64,000 bases of DNA from Strongylocentrotus droebachiensis (GCA_035222895.1 JAVYIG010000040.1:682001-746000), one strand, 5' to 3'. Shown: positions 51,306 through 58,290, numbered from the stretch's first letter. Numbers and translations: made by a program. The notes: generated by a model not told the origin, from the sequence alone.

Positions 51306-54300
51306 GAGCATGAAGAGGAGTTGTGAATGAACAGATAGTCATAAAATGACATTGCTTGAATTAATTCACAACCTTTCACCCTTGACCATGCCACAGGTGT
51401 GCTCTCTTTGATCAGATATCGGTACTTAAATGGGTAACAAGATCAGTAAGGAGAGGGATTAGAGACATTAAACGGGATTAAGGAAATGGAAATAAGGTAA
51501 TAACCATGACTATCAATGACTTTCAGTAAAATCTGCCAGTATTCACCTTATTCAAAATTTAGTAAAGTCTGTTCTTCATGACAATAGAGAAGAGATTAGA
51601 AAAGAATTTATAATGAAATATCTTATTCTAAAGAAAGTATATTTTCATTTTTATCAAAAATTAAAAATTATAGGAAAAGAAAGCCATTGTCTTTTGGCAA
51701 ACGAAAAACAAAGCAATTGCAATCTTTAACAAATTGCAAAGTTTTTCATCATGAGCTGGAAGTTCGACAGAAAAACCTCAAACCAAAACTGATATCTATC
51801 AACGACAACAATTCAAAAATAAAAATAAATACATGAATAAGTAAAAAAAAGTAAATGATAACTTGTTCACCTGAATATATTCCCCTCAATTTGCCTTAGT
51901 TTGAACTATTCAAAGATAAAAAGTGTGAAATATACGAAGATATTGAATATTCTGCGAGGAATGACAGTAAAGGGCATCAATTTCAAACCCTTTTCATGAA
52001 TTCACATTTTCACATCAAGAGAAATGCCATGGTGGAACATTCTACTTTCTATTTCCAGACACTAGAGGTCAGTCTTCTTCTTAATCAAACAGCTTCGATT
52101 CTAAAAGCCATAGGAGTTCCTATTGTATGGACTTGTGTTGAGAGCACAGAGGATTCTAGGGATGCTGTACACAATCTGAACACAAGAGGGCAATCTTCTA
52201 CAAAATAGAGTACTCTTGATGAGAGTTCTGTATTTGGCTTGTAAAATATGTACTCTATATCTCTTATTACAATCAAAGATTTATCATGTGATTAATTTCA
52301 TAGTGTGAAGAAAAGGAAAGTAACAACGACTAGCTTTTTTGCTTGTTCATTAGATACTGAATTCTCCTTTACTCAGTGGTTGTATAGCTCTGTAAACTAT
52401 TTATGAATGTAAATATTTGCAAATTATGATCATCTATACTTATTTATTTAAATTCTTTTAACATGTAAAGTTAAATATTGAGTCATAAGATTACATTAAA
52501 TCAAATTAAATCCTACTAATGAAGAAAAAAATGCCTAAGAATGATTGATTACTCTACCCCCCCCCCCCCCCCTATAAAAAAAACCTTTTAATCTTAAATC
52601 ATGTTCCTGGATGTCCTTTGCCCATTTTGAAGTGCGTCATGTGCATCCATTGGTGTTAATCATTCATTAATGAGGATATGAAAGGCGCATAATGATCTTT
52701 TCATTCCCACAAAGCACCTCTTTAATCATTACCTTGCAAACGAATCCATCAATGCTCTATTTGCATAACATCTAATAAATTTATTTTTGACACGTATATG
52801 GCCTAGAGGAGTTGGAGTGATGAATGTCATTTTATAAACAAAGTGCAATCTCAATTTCTACTCAAAGCTCTTCAGTGTATCATTACTATGGTTACTAGAT
52901 TCGATTCCAATTCTGCACTTGCGATCACATTCCTCATTCCTTATGGACTATTCCAGTCAGTCACAATATTTAAAGGGGCAAACTCACTGCTAAATTCAAT
53001 GATATTGTATACAGTCAAACCTGCTTTAAAGAGCACCTGTATAGAAAGACAACGTGTTTATGAAAACAATTTTTTGTTTTCCCCTTGAAAATAGTTTATC
53101 ATTGAAACACTCACTAAAGAAACCTGTACATAAAGACCACTGTTCTAATTTCCCTTAAGTGGTCTTTATATACAGGTTTCATTGTATATAGAACATACAT
53201 TGTATTCTTTAAGTATGCTTTCTGTCTGTCGCTGTTGAAATGGAGTCTAAAGTAATGAAGTTGAAAATAACAAACTCTTTATGTTGTATGGCGCCCTCTC
53301 AAGACTGATATTACTTTAGCTTTAAAACAATGTTTCTTGAATACAATCGACTTATTTGCTATTTGTGTTTGGAAATTATATATCAAAGCTGCATATTCTG
53401 AGATTTTCACGATCACAGCTACCATGGAATGGCTTTAGGCGCTATTTGAAATATTTGAAACTTACCGGAAGCACAGTAAATATTTGATTATTCAATTTCT
53501 CGAAAGCAGTAGTGTTTAAGGGGCTAAATTTTCTAGTGCTTATACATGTAATACATCCACAGGGGCATCCAAATGTATCAACATTTTAAAGAATTACTTT
53601 CAATCCAATTTTCAAAATGTTGCATTACCTTTAAAGAGCAATACAACCCTTGTAGTAAGATCTTTGAGTAAAAGCAGAAAAACCAGAGAAAAAGAATCTA
53701 TGTTTCTGCTTTCTTTTGAGAGTTGTTTGCTATTAGGGTGGGATTTCCCTTTAACAGATGATTTATTCTTGTAAATGTTTGGGCACTTGAATTTCTATCA
53801 TTTTTGTTCTAACTTGACATTACTACATGCATTTGTGTCAAGCACACTTCTTTTCAACAAGCAGCAGAAGAGAGATAAATCTAGTGTGGTTCTATTTTGC
53901 ATTTTTGAATGCTCAAAAGAAAAGTTGAGTATGTGCAGCATAGATACATGTATACGGTGGTATGTATTTTTTGCTCAACATCTGACATAACTGATTAAAA
54001 GAAAGATATATTCAATAAGTCTCACAGATGATTTCAACACAAAAAGAAGTGTCCACTTTTGTTAGAAGATGGAATCTATAGATATAGGGTCTAGTGATAA
54101 ATTTAATTTTGAAAAAAAATGTTATTTAGAAATTTTGGGGAAATGTGCCTTAAACGCACCAAATATGAGATTTTAGTGGACCAGCATCTACAAACTAAGC
54201 TAAAGTTTTTGCAATCTCATTTGTGTCAGAAGTCAAATTCTTTATAAAACATGACACAACATGAAAGCATAAACAAAGTCAAAGGAAATTATTTCCCCAA

Positions 54301-56226
54301 AGGCTTTTAATCAAGGACACGAATAGGGTACAGGTACATGTATATTCTTAGAAAAAACTTGATAATTATGAATTTAGCATCTACGTCAACAAACAGGTAG
54401 GGGAAAGTCCCAAATAAAACCAGTATTTTATAACTCTGAAGGAAAAAATAACCGATGGTCATGATAAAACAATCACAAAAAGTCTTCACCGTTGAATCAG
54501 ATGGAAGCTTAAACACAGGGGAGAACTCCTTAGAAGTGCACTCTCTTCCTTCAACATGTTTTGACAGGTTTATTTTGGGGAAATTGAGTGGAGTCAGCTG
54601 ATTGAAAACCAACTCATTCGCATCACAGAATGCAGCAGGGAGCTATATCGGGATGATGTTGGGACTATTTATAGGAGGTGGGAACTACGGAGCAATCTTG
54701 TTGAGGAAAGAAATGATCTTTATCTCTCGGACCACAGCTTGCAAACATGTCAAATACAGGCTAGAGATGACAGGGTTAGTTCCCACTTAACCAAAGATGA
54801 TAACACTGTCGATTAAAGGTACTACTTATGATTCTTGTAGTACTATGAGATATCTTTCAGAAGTATTATATTTGAAAAATCAAGATAACAACTACCGTGT
54901 AATAAACAAATATATATTGACTTGTGTCTTTTTAAATTACACCTTTGTGTGAGGTTTTGATTCTTTTCTAACAAGTGTCTATCAGTACATACTAAGAGAA
55001 CAAGAAAGGCGAATTCCTCTTCTATTACAACAACTAAAGTCGATTTCATAGAATGAATTTTCCAAACTATTTGCAAGCAGTTGAAATAGATTTAATGTGG
55101 ATTAAAGTCTCAAACACTTTCATTTTCTCAAATTTTTAATAAAATATGTCACATAATAAAGTCTACTTTTATTCATGAATGTAGTTATCACTATCGGTTT
55201 TAGAAGGACTAGGCCTGAAGGCCAAACAGGAAGAAAGTCCTGTCCGGCACGAGAATGCACCCATGGCAACGAGTGTAAGCTTACACTCGTTGTTTGCACC
55301 ATCTGTTCTGGCCCCTCGGTTCATGTTAGAGTGGACGATTGGGATGACTGCCATCCCTGGCGAGGTTTCTCTCGCTTGGTGTTGATACGCAGGCATCCAC
55401 ACTGGCTGGCTGGCTGGCCGGCCGCAGAGTTTGTTTAATTCATAAGGCTAAACTGGGCCATGTTGATATTACTCCTCTACCATGTGTGTTATGTATACAT
55501 GCACGTTCTGTTAGCTGTCATTCACCAACACCATGCTGTTGTAACACTGTCATTAATCGCTGAAGCTAATGGGTAGTAATGCAGTATCAGCTAAAATGAT
55601 GTTTTTTTAAATAAAAATCTACATATATTTTGCCCCTGGAAGGTCTTTGGCTTTAAATGGTAGGATTCTAACCCAAGTCAGAACCTTTTTAATCTATAAA
55701 TCCCACAAAAAAAAATTAAAGCCGATTTCACAAAGGAGGTTTAAATTTGACCCGGGGTTTAAATCTTCCATTTACATAACTCATGGTCTAAAATTAGCAC
55801 AAAATAAACGTGGCACAGTCAGAGGTCCAATATTAGACGCGCCAAAGGCAAGCTACGCTTAATTTGCGCTAATTTTAAACCATGGGTTATGTAAATGAGG
55901 TTTAAACCATGGGTTAAATTTAAACCTCCTTTGTGAATTCGGGCCGAACAGTTGGGATGATGTACTGATGAACATTGGTAAATAGATGTAGTAAATTAAT
56001 TTTCAAAACTTGAAAAAGCATTTTCTATGCATGTACATCCATTGTCTGCTCTTCAATTCATGTCTGCCTGCCAGGCACACAACAATTAAACCCTGCTTTC
56101 CTCCCTAGAAAAACATACTTACCACTTCTTGGTTGCTTCCACTGCTAGTTCATGCAGAGAACCAGTGAACTTGAACTTGGCAGCCCTCTTGCCAACCCTC
56201 TGAAGTCTCTTCCATACAGAAGCCAT
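6092..56226 (-). CDS. EHBP1: EH domain-binding protein 1 (EHBP1) orthologue, 20 coding exons
   Basis: Span of the whole coding region. Exons: 56226-56123, 42730-42673, 42174-42079, 41455-41399, 40602-40421, 37986-37766, 31251-30960, 30457-30190, 28604-28393, 26885-26837, 25869-25165, 24594-24472, 22756-22621, 14824-14657, 13842-13709, 13205-13085, 8666-8573, 7921-7848, 7159-7045, 6188-6092. Every intron begins GT and ends AG, and all phases join to give 3306 nt (1101 residues), somewhat shorter than the about 1230 residues I recall for human EHBP1. The order NT-C2 (about residues 8-163), CH (about 452-557), bMERB (about 936-1075) and terminal CaaX (CSIQ) is diagnostic of EHBP1. Known family role: adaptor between EHD/Rab8-family recycling membranes and actin, cytoplasmic or peripheral on membranes. 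The start is the ATG opening [20 protein letters not shown], nearly identical to vertebrate EHBP1. No NPF motif is visible in the predicted protein. Cassette exons may be missed in the long introns. Confidence 0.93.
7045..7159 (-). CDS. EHBP1: EHBP1 coding exon 19 (bMERB domain end)
   Basis: Residues 1032-1070: D(split)[19 protein letters not shown] then [18 protein letters not shown]. Matches [36 protein letters not shown] of vertebrate proteins. The acceptor GGACAG is preceded on the transcribed strand by a nearly 190-nt CT-rich tract (7172-7351). Donor GTAAGT, phase 2. Confidence 0.95.
7172..7351. repeat. GA-rich microsatellite, including (GGAGA)n
   Basis: Compound purine run on the plus strand: GA repeats, ACAGAGAG interruptions and a GGAGA pentamer array at about 7293-7340. 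On the EHBP1 transcript it is a long CT tract ending about 12 nt before the exon 19 acceptor. Confidence 0.95.
7848..7921 (-). CDS. EHBP1: EHBP1 coding exon 18 (bMERB domain)
   Basis: Residues 1007-1032: M(split)[19 protein letters not shown] then MMEIE. Matches [18 protein letters not shown] of vertebrate EHBP1. Acceptor ATGATAG, donor GTAAGC, phase 1. Confidence 0.95.
8059..8201. mobile_element. MITE with CAGGGATGCCAGTT termini and 6-bp target duplication
   Basis: A 143-bp element with perfect 14-bp terminal inverted repeats CAGGGATGCCAGTT and flanking direct repeat TGTATT (8053-8058, 8202-8207). No coding capacity. The ends look hAT-like, but hAT elements usually give 8-bp duplications, so the superfamily is open. 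Confidence 0.85.
8299..8328. repeat. (GA)n microsatellite in intron 17
   Basis: About 15 AG dinucleotides just beyond the MITE at 8059-8201. Confidence 0.9.
8573..8666 (-). CDS. EHBP1: EHBP1 coding exon 17 (bMERB domain)
   Basis: Residues 976-1007: G(split)[18 protein letters not shown] then [28 protein letters not shown] is the bMERB signature. Acceptor CTCATAG, donor GTGAGT, phase 2. The previous intron is 4.4 kb and holds the tandem duplications at 9000-10560. Confidence 0.95.
9050..9760. repeat. Degenerate tandem array, about 115-170 bp period
   Basis: Diverged copies of a unit containing AGAAGTCTATTTTCAGGCCC, GTCCAAATGAAAGCCATA, GTCAAGCTTT and TTTTCAAAGTTGTTTTATAA recur near 9061, 9231, 9373, 9519 and 9685, leading into the younger 374-bp duplication. 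Confidence 0.65.
9762..10509. repeat. Tandem duplication, 374-bp unit, two copies
   Basis: Two nearly identical units (about 9762-10135 and 10136-10509). Landmarks repeat at exactly 374 bp, for example GAGCGGTCGTAGAAGTC and the MITE start (10059 and 10433). Few differences suggest a recent event. Confidence 0.9.
10059..10135. mobile_element. Truncated duplicate of the MITE
   Basis: Left 77 bp of the same element, preceded by CTTCAT, ending abruptly at the junction of the 374-bp tandem duplication. It is a by-product of that duplication, not an independent insertion. Confidence 0.8.
10433..10559. mobile_element. Second copy of the CAGGGATGCC MITE
   Basis: Similar throughout to the 8059-8201 copy, slightly shorter (127 bp), with a diverged right end (TTGCATCCTTG). 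Flanking direct repeat CTTCAT at 10427-10432 and 10560-10565, again 6 bp. Confidence 0.8.
13085..13205 (-). CDS. EHBP1: EHBP1 coding exon 16 (bMERB domain start)
   Basis: Residues 936-976: [20 protein letters not shown] then [20 protein letters not shown]. Matches the QYVVGELAALENEQKQIDTRAALVEK helix of the vertebrate bMERB (DUF3585) domain, which binds Rab8-family GTPases. Acceptor CCACAG, donor GTCAGT, phase 1. Confidence 0.95.
13313..13396. repeat. Palindromic short element, intron 15 copy
   Basis: Left arm CTATCGAGAGCGAGAAGGAT then GTTAAT; right arm GTTAATGCCCTTCTGGCTC then TCAACAGATG. Diverged but alignable to the family. It lies about 110 nt from the exon 16 acceptor. Confidence 0.75.
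13709..13842 (-). CDS. EHBP1: EHBP1 coding exon 15 (acidic linker)
   Basis: Residues 891-935: [20 protein letters not shown] then [20 protein letters not shown]. Highly charged segment just before the bMERB domain. Acceptor CTTTCAG, donor GTAGTT, ends in phase 0. Supported by frame, splice signals and position. Confidence 0.85.
14657..14824 (-). CDS. EHBP1: EHBP1 coding exon 14 (Pro/Ser linker)
   Basis: Residues 835-891, starting [20 protein letters not shown] and ending [16 protein letters not shown]. Linker sequence; the TPLQSF segment resembles the TQLQSFSQY stretch of vertebrate EHBP1. Acceptor TTCCTAG, donor GTTAGC, phases consistent with both neighbours. It is GC-rich relative to the surrounding intron. 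Confidence 0.88.
16662..16860. repeat. Imperfect GA-rich tract in intron 13
   Basis: Purine-rich run with GAGAGACA and GACAGAGA motifs, interrupted by occasional T and C. Confidence 0.85.
17925..18385. repeat. Palindromic short element interrupted by a MITE
   Basis: Left part: ATCATCTGTTTGGAGCCAGA then GGGGCCTTAATTCC and ACACAGAGTTAA. Right part after the insertion: TTAACTCCGTTCTGACTCC then AAACATATAT. The two halves join into one element once the 367-bp insert and one TTAA are removed. Confidence 0.8.
17986..18352. mobile_element. Non-autonomous TTAA-target MITE
   Basis: A 367-bp insert with terminal inverted repeats AGGTAAAGACCAGTATTG / AGGTAAAGACCAGTAATG, flanked by TTAA at 17982-17985 and 18353-18356. 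A TTAA target duplication is known for piggyBac and Kolobok superfamilies. No transposase frame is present. Superfamily is uncertain. Confidence 0.8.
22621..22756 (-). CDS. EHBP1: EHBP1 coding exon 13 (second basic helix)
   Basis: Residues 790-835: [20 protein letters not shown] then [20 protein letters not shown]. Matches the RRRQLRERARQLIAEARSG block of vertebrate EHBP1. Acceptor AACCAG, donor GTAAGC, ends in phase 1. Confidence 0.93.
24090..24232. repeat. Pyrimidine tract, poly-C plus (CT)n
   Basis: Over 140 bases nearly pure C/T: two poly-C runs (24096-24110, 24122-24132) then (CT)n with a few TT. Such mirror-symmetric tracts can form H-DNA. Confidence 0.95.
24383..24456. repeat. Palindromic short element, copy after exon 12
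   Basis: Left arm AGAACCAGAAGGGCACAACTC, right arm GACCCTTCTGGCTC then TTTGCAGATGATAC. Its edge is about 16 nt inside intron 12, just beyond the exon 12 donor. Confidence 0.8.
24472..24594 (-). CDS. EHBP1: EHBP1 coding exon 12 (basic helix, [14 protein letters not shown])
   Basis: Residues 749-789: [20 protein letters not shown], then [20 protein letters not shown]. Matches the SRQEELKERARVLLEQARRD helix of vertebrate EHBP1. The length is 123 nt with phase 0 at both ends, so skipping would keep the frame. Each flanking intron carries a copy of a self-complementary repeat close to the exon (24383-24456 and 24645-24733). Confidence 0.93.
24645..24733. repeat. Palindromic short element, copy before exon 12
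   Basis: Self-complementary element: left arm CATCTGTTGAGAACCAGAAG then GGGGTTAACTC, right arm GAGTTAGCGCCCCTCTGGCTC then TCAGCAGATAATG. Same plan as the other copies in this window. It could fold as a hairpin in RNA. Confidence 0.85.
25165..25869 (-). CDS. EHBP1: EHBP1 coding exon 11 (end of CH domain and long linker)
   Basis: The largest exon (705 nt, residues 514-748). It starts [20 protein letters not shown] and completes the CH domain with [20 protein letters not shown], then [11 protein letters not shown] and [10 protein letters not shown] as in vertebrate EHBP1. The remainder is a disordered, charged Ser/Pro/Glu linker ([20 protein letters not shown] and similar). Acceptor CTGCAG, donor GTAGGC, phase 0 at both ends. 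The opposite strand is also open over about 480 nt, which is a codon-composition shadow. Confidence 0.95.
26837..26885 (-). CDS. EHBP1: EHBP1 coding exon 10 (calponin-homology domain, middle)
   Basis: A 49-nt micro-exon, residues 497-513: I(split)[16 protein letters not shown], matching YKSLNPQDIKENNKK of the vertebrate CH domain. Strong polypyrimidine tract and TTGCAG acceptor; donor GTTTGT is weak. It joins exons 9 and 11 in frame. Confidence 0.93.
27010..27310. other. GC-rich island within intron 9
   Basis: About 300 bases, clearly richer in GC and CpG than the flanks, with runs such as GCGCTGGCTCGGCGCTGCTG. Open frames exist in two plus-strand phases but none is recognisable. It could be an internal promoter, a conserved element or foreign insert. 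Confidence 0.4.
27822..27861. repeat. (CA)20 microsatellite
   Basis: Twenty uninterrupted CA dinucleotides in intron 9. Confidence 0.95.
28393..28604 (-). CDS. EHBP1: EHBP1 coding exon 9 (calponin-homology domain, first half)
   Basis: Residues 427-497. Serine/arginine-rich lead-in ([15 protein letters not shown]), then the CH start [20 protein letters not shown] and [20 protein letters not shown]. The [16 protein letters not shown] and H-R-x-D-L positions are standard CH landmarks. Vertebrate EHBP1 has HHFRPDL; here the Pro is Thr. Donor GTGAGT in phase 2. Confidence 0.95.
30190..30457 (-). CDS. EHBP1: EHBP1 coding exon 8 (proline-rich linker; two possible donors)
   Basis: Residues 337-426 in the long form. 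It begins [18 protein letters not shown], matching the RVKRKAPAPP block of vertebrate EHBP1. Two in-frame donors are visible: a consensus GTAAGT after GAACCT (exon end 30328) and a weaker GTAACA after TCTTGG (exon end 30190). The 46 codons between them stay open and are GC-rich and Ser/Pro/Glu-rich, so the longer end is used here. The acceptor is a tandem CAGCAG, so 30460 is an alternative start that adds one Ser. Confidence 0.75.
30960..31251 (-). CDS. EHBP1: EHBP1 coding exon 7 (acidic/Ser-Thr linker)
   Basis: Residues 240-337, starting [20 protein letters not shown] and ending [12 protein letters not shown]. Low-complexity, acidic and Ser/Thr/Pro-rich, predicted disordered. The acceptor is TTCAATTCAG, the donor GTGAGT after GA. 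Assignment rests on frame continuity and splice phase more than on residue similarity. Confidence 0.85.
32789..32876. repeat. Palindromic short element, intron 6 copy
   Basis: Left arm TATCATCTGTTTCAAACTAG then AATGGTGTTAACTC; right arm TTAATGCCCTTCTGGCTCC then AAAACAATGATATA. Left arm partly eroded. Confidence 0.75.
34905..35000. repeat. Imperfect GA-rich tract in intron 6
   Basis: AGAGAGA and GAAAGAGAGAG runs with few interruptions. Confidence 0.85.
37556..37752. repeat. Trinucleotide-rich (CAC/CAT) tract next to exon 6
   Basis: ACCACCATCACC-type text on the plus strand (GGTGGTGATGGT on the transcript). It begins within about ten bases of the exon 6 donor. Open frames in it are compositional. 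Confidence 0.9.
37766..37986 (-). CDS. EHBP1: EHBP1 coding exon 6 (post-C2 acidic linker)
   Basis: Residues 166-240. Begins with the conserved [19 protein letters not shown] block, followed by an acidic stretch ([11 protein letters not shown]) and a DPF motif ([11 protein letters not shown]). Acceptor CTCCCAG, donor GTAACA, ending in phase 1. A GAT/GGT trinucleotide-rich tract begins about ten bases past the donor. DPF stands where vertebrate EHBP1 carries NPF motifs. Confidence 0.92.
38141..38186. repeat. (AT)n microsatellite
   Basis: About 23 AT dinucleotides flanked by poly-A and poly-T, next to the minisatellite in intron 5. Confidence 0.95.
38235..39725. repeat. Minisatellite alternating 105/106-bp and 139-bp units
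   Basis: About 12 units marked by CCATGAATGTTG. The start of this marker is at 38340, 38444, 38583, 38688, 38793, 38899, 39005, 39144, 39283, 39422, 39561 and 39666. Spacing is 104-106 or 139; the long form has an internal 34-bp duplication of AGAGAAATGGTTTCTAAGGA and following bases. Confidence 0.93.
40421..40602 (-). CDS. EHBP1: EHBP1 coding exon 5 (end of NT-C2)
   Basis: Residues 106-166, beginning [20 protein letters not shown] and including [19 protein letters not shown], the closing strands of NT-C2. Acceptor CTACAG; donor GTAAGT after AC (phase 2). A short ATC trinucleotide run begins about 12 nt into the following intron. Confidence 0.93.
41399..41455 (-). CDS. EHBP1: EHBP1 coding exon 4 (NT-C2)
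   Basis: Residues 87-105, [19 protein letters not shown], phase 0 at both ends, donor GTAAGT. The FEDKEW motif is shared with vertebrate EHBP1. The acceptor follows a run of T on the transcribed strand (TTTTTTTTCCAG). Confidence 0.92.
41896..42118. repeat. Partial tandem duplication including 3' end of EHBP1 exon 3
   Basis: Two diverged copies about 111 bp apart share GTAAATATGACCATAA and AACAGTGATCTCCAGATTCT. The downstream copy (in transcript direction) encodes [13 protein letters not shown], but its donor has GC in place of GT (TTCAGGGCAGGT), so it is probably a dead exon fragment. Confidence 0.8.
42079..42174 (-). CDS. EHBP1: EHBP1 coding exon 3 (NT-C2)
   Basis: Residues 55-86: [18 protein letters not shown] followed by [14 protein letters not shown]. 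Phase 0 at both ends, acceptor CTGCAG, donor GTAGGT. It matches the PGIKNPY...VPENIEITVTLF block of vertebrate EHBP1. The last 43 nt and adjoining intron are partly duplicated just downstream (see the repeat at 41896-42118). Confidence 0.93.
42673..42730 (-). CDS. EHBP1: EHBP1 coding exon 2 (NT-C2)
   Basis: Residues 35-54: completes Trp, then [19 protein letters not shown]. The acceptor is a T-rich tract ending CAG and the donor is GTAAAT. The QPDKL...WTRR signature is characteristic of the EHBP1 NT-C2 domain. Confidence 0.93.
43213..43370. mobile_element. MITE-like element with CCTGTTTCACAAA ends
   Basis: Inverted ends AGGAACCTGTTTCACAAA and (reverse complement) TGGGCCCTGTTTCACAAA, followed by related TGACAAAT-rich subterminal sequence on both sides. 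No open frame. Confidence 0.75.
44224..44320. repeat. CT-rich tract with repeated TCTCTTGCTCTATCTCTC motif
   Basis: Imperfect CT run in which CTCTCTGTCTCTCTTGCTCT is present twice about 40 bases apart. Confidence 0.85.
46078..46314 (-). other. Unrecognised 78-codon open frame in EHBP1 intron 1
   Basis: Minus-strand frame starting [20 protein letters not shown] and ending with a [10 protein letters not shown] stop. Its composition is more protein-like (GC-richer, balanced residues) than nearby frames, but I recognise no family. It may be a nested small gene, an old retrocopy fragment or chance. Confidence 0.2.
48298..48697. repeat. 50-bp minisatellite, eight units
   Basis: Exact 50-bp period: AGGGACGAGT starts at 48341, 48391, 48441 and onwards to 48641, with AGGGACGCGT at 48691. 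The first unit differs slightly (AATATCAACTATTAAAGA); internal units appear identical. Confidence 0.95.
51242..51298. repeat. (GA)n microsatellite
   Basis: Uninterrupted AG dinucleotides for nearly 60 bases within intron 1. Confidence 0.95.
53009..53188. mobile_element. MITE-like element with TACAGTCAAACCTG ends
   Basis: Outer ends TATACAGTCAAACCTG and (reverse complement) TATACAATGAAACCTG; an internal hairpin 53122-53178 pairs ACCTGTACATAAAGACCACT with a one-mismatch partner. 'Aaacctgtatataaagaccact' type repeats are familiar in marine invertebrate DNA. Confidence 0.65.
55267..55292. repeat. 26-bp perfect palindrome
   Basis: Each half is CAACGAGTGTAAG or its reverse complement, with no spacer (centre AAGCTT). 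It lies within a less AT-rich patch (55230-55440) of intron 1. Confidence 0.95.
55720..55945. mobile_element. MITE-like long inverted repeat
   Basis: About 226 bp; arms of about 83 bp (left from GATTTCACAAAGGAGGTTTA, right ending AAACCTCCTTTGTGAATTC) separated by about 55 bp. No coding capacity. Ends resemble the TTTCACAAA ends of the 43213-43370 element. Confidence 0.8.
56123..56226 (-). CDS. EHBP1: EHBP1 coding exon 1 (start codon, NT-C2 start)
   Basis: Residues 1-35, beginning [20 protein letters not shown] and ending [11 protein letters not shown] with the Trp codon split (TG|G). The donor is GTAAGT at 56122-56117. The basic amphipathic start and first strand of the NT-C2 domain match vertebrate EHBP1 closely, which fixes the start codon. 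Confidence 0.95.
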
Positions 56227-58022
56227 TACTGGTGATCCTTTCTGTCAGGTATCCTTACAAAGGCCTCAATGGCCAAGTAGACAAAAGAAGCGACTTCAGT
56301 CTCAATTAAGGATGATTTGATGTGCTCGGATTCCTAAAACTGGCAAGAGAATGAAAAAGAAACAAAACTCAAAATAATTGGGATTGGACAATAATCTTAC
56401 TTTACTTTTGAACGTGTACAGATCCTCATATGAAACTGAGCGAGTTGTAACTACTACTACTACTTGGAAATGGAAAATGAAAGTCTCATTCTTAGATACG
56501 ATGGTATATCCATTTATCATGAAAATATTAATTTCCATCTGAATAAAATTCCAACTTACAAGCACTTCACCACTTACATTGCCATTATTTTCACTTTCAT
56601 TTCTTATTCATATATGTACATCAAAGATATACAAAGAAAAATTCTGACGTCACATATCTGATTACAAAGAATTAAAAAAATACCCATTCTTACATCACGT
56701 GTGACCTATTGTCTTCACATGTAATACAACTGATACAAATCTATCTGATTCTGTTATTTCTCCCTTGATAACTTCCATTACCTCATATTTTATGTAATGC
56801 AATGTACAGTACTTTGAAAATAGAAAAACATTATAGTCTTGGACACATTCTTAATCATGTAAAATAATTTCAATTAGTACAAACCAAACTCACTTTTACA
56901 AAAATTCTGTCCTTAGCAATACACAACTCATGTTTCCCTTAGCTTTTCAGCAGTTTTGTTCATAGCACAAGTCTGGCATCAAACGAACTTCCAATGGGGA
57001 TTTGGGAATCTCTAGAGCATTTAGAAACCAAAACAAAAGTTTTCCACAGGCTAGCATATACATGTAATGATCTAAAGATGCTACTGTATGTATGAAAACA
57101 AAACAAAGACAACTCTTCACTATCCACTTGATAATACCAAGGATCGCATATCGTCCTGTATGCACTGTTGAGCTATTACTAGGTGGTACTTCAGTAATTG
57201 TGGTACGTACATTTTTTGTACCTCACCCCTTTCACAAGTAATTAAGTGTAATCTGGAAGCATGTCCTGTGGAAATAACCACTTCCTGTGTTATTTTGGCA
57301 TGAGGACAGACCTATCTTGTCCACCCAATGTCTGGGATGTTTCAACCCCTCCCCCTCCTCCCCCTTCCCCTCTCCTCTTTCCCCTTTAACCCCTCCCTTT
57401 CTGTAGGGATCTCTTCATCCCCCTTTCACAAATGATGGTACATACATTACAATGCAATATTCCACAGGGTTTCCATTTTAAGTTAATTAACTAACTTTCC
57501 TTCAAATTAAAAAAGAATATAGGTATGTTATTTCTGAAGGGAGTCGGGTTAGGGTTTGAACCATATCATTACTTGTGTCTGGAGACAAGACTACCATTTA
57601 AAATGTAGATGTTAAAAAGTAGCTGGATTATTCATTAATTTGGCATATAATGCAAAATATAACAACCCTGAAAGTTCTATGAATATTGCTCAATATTCAG
57701 TGGTAAAATTTTCAATGAGAATGATAAAATTCTGTTCCTAGCAAGGCATAGCATCAACAAGTTAAAAGTAAACCTAAATTTCCTCCCTACCACTTAAATA
57801 CCTCAATATCTAATATCATGTAATGTACTACATGCATACCTGAACATGAATGGATATACATAGAACCTGTCCTATCATGTACATGCAACAGATCAATACT
57901 TGAAGGTATCCACACCTAATTACATAGCATGACTAATAATTCAAGGCACACTGTATGAAACAGCATGCATAAATCTACATAATGCAACAAAAAAATCCAC
58001 CCACCCACCCTGTACCCCTTAC

Positions 58023-58290
58023 CTTTACCAAGCTTGACTTGACCGACCGACCGGCCTCCTACGCAGTGACTCAAAGGAGGCTCACGAAACTTGATGGGTG
58101 ACCTGGTCACTCACTCGGCGACGACCCCTCTCATGTCTCTGTCTCAGGTAGCGTGTGAAGCCAGCGTCAGGACACCTGTGACGGTACTCCGTTGCGATCA
58201 CACACTTAATTAGCTCCTCGTGGGGACGTCAGGCCCGGGTGTATTGAATGGATGTGGCGTTGACTGCGTAATGAGCCGCCTCAACCTTTC
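58023..58290 (-). promoter_or_regulatory. EHBP1: CpG-rich candidate 5' UTR exon / promoter of EHBP1
   Basis: A locally GC- and CpG-rich block (CGGCGACGACC, GGGACGTCAGGCCCGGG and similar) in AT-rich surroundings, 1.8 kb upstream of the start codon. On the minus strand it has donor-like sites AAAG|GTAAGG (exon end 58023) and CCGA|GTGAGT. A GACGTC core could be a CREB/ATF-like site. Exon 1 with the ATG would need an acceptor in about 56230-56300; the stretch there is not clear-cut. Inference only. Confidence 0.35.

Larger units (their letters stand above)
42731..56122 (-). other. EHBP1: EHBP1 intron 1 (13.4 kb)
   Basis: Longest intron. Contains MITE-like inverted repeats at 43213-43370, 53009-53188 and 55720-55945, a CT-rich tract 44224-44320, the 50-bp minisatellite 48298-48697, a (GA)n run 51242-51298, poly-C runs near 45939 and 52558, a 26-bp perfect palindrome at 55267-55292 and an unrecognised 78-codon open frame at 46078-46314. 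No further exon could be supported. Confidence 0.8.
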
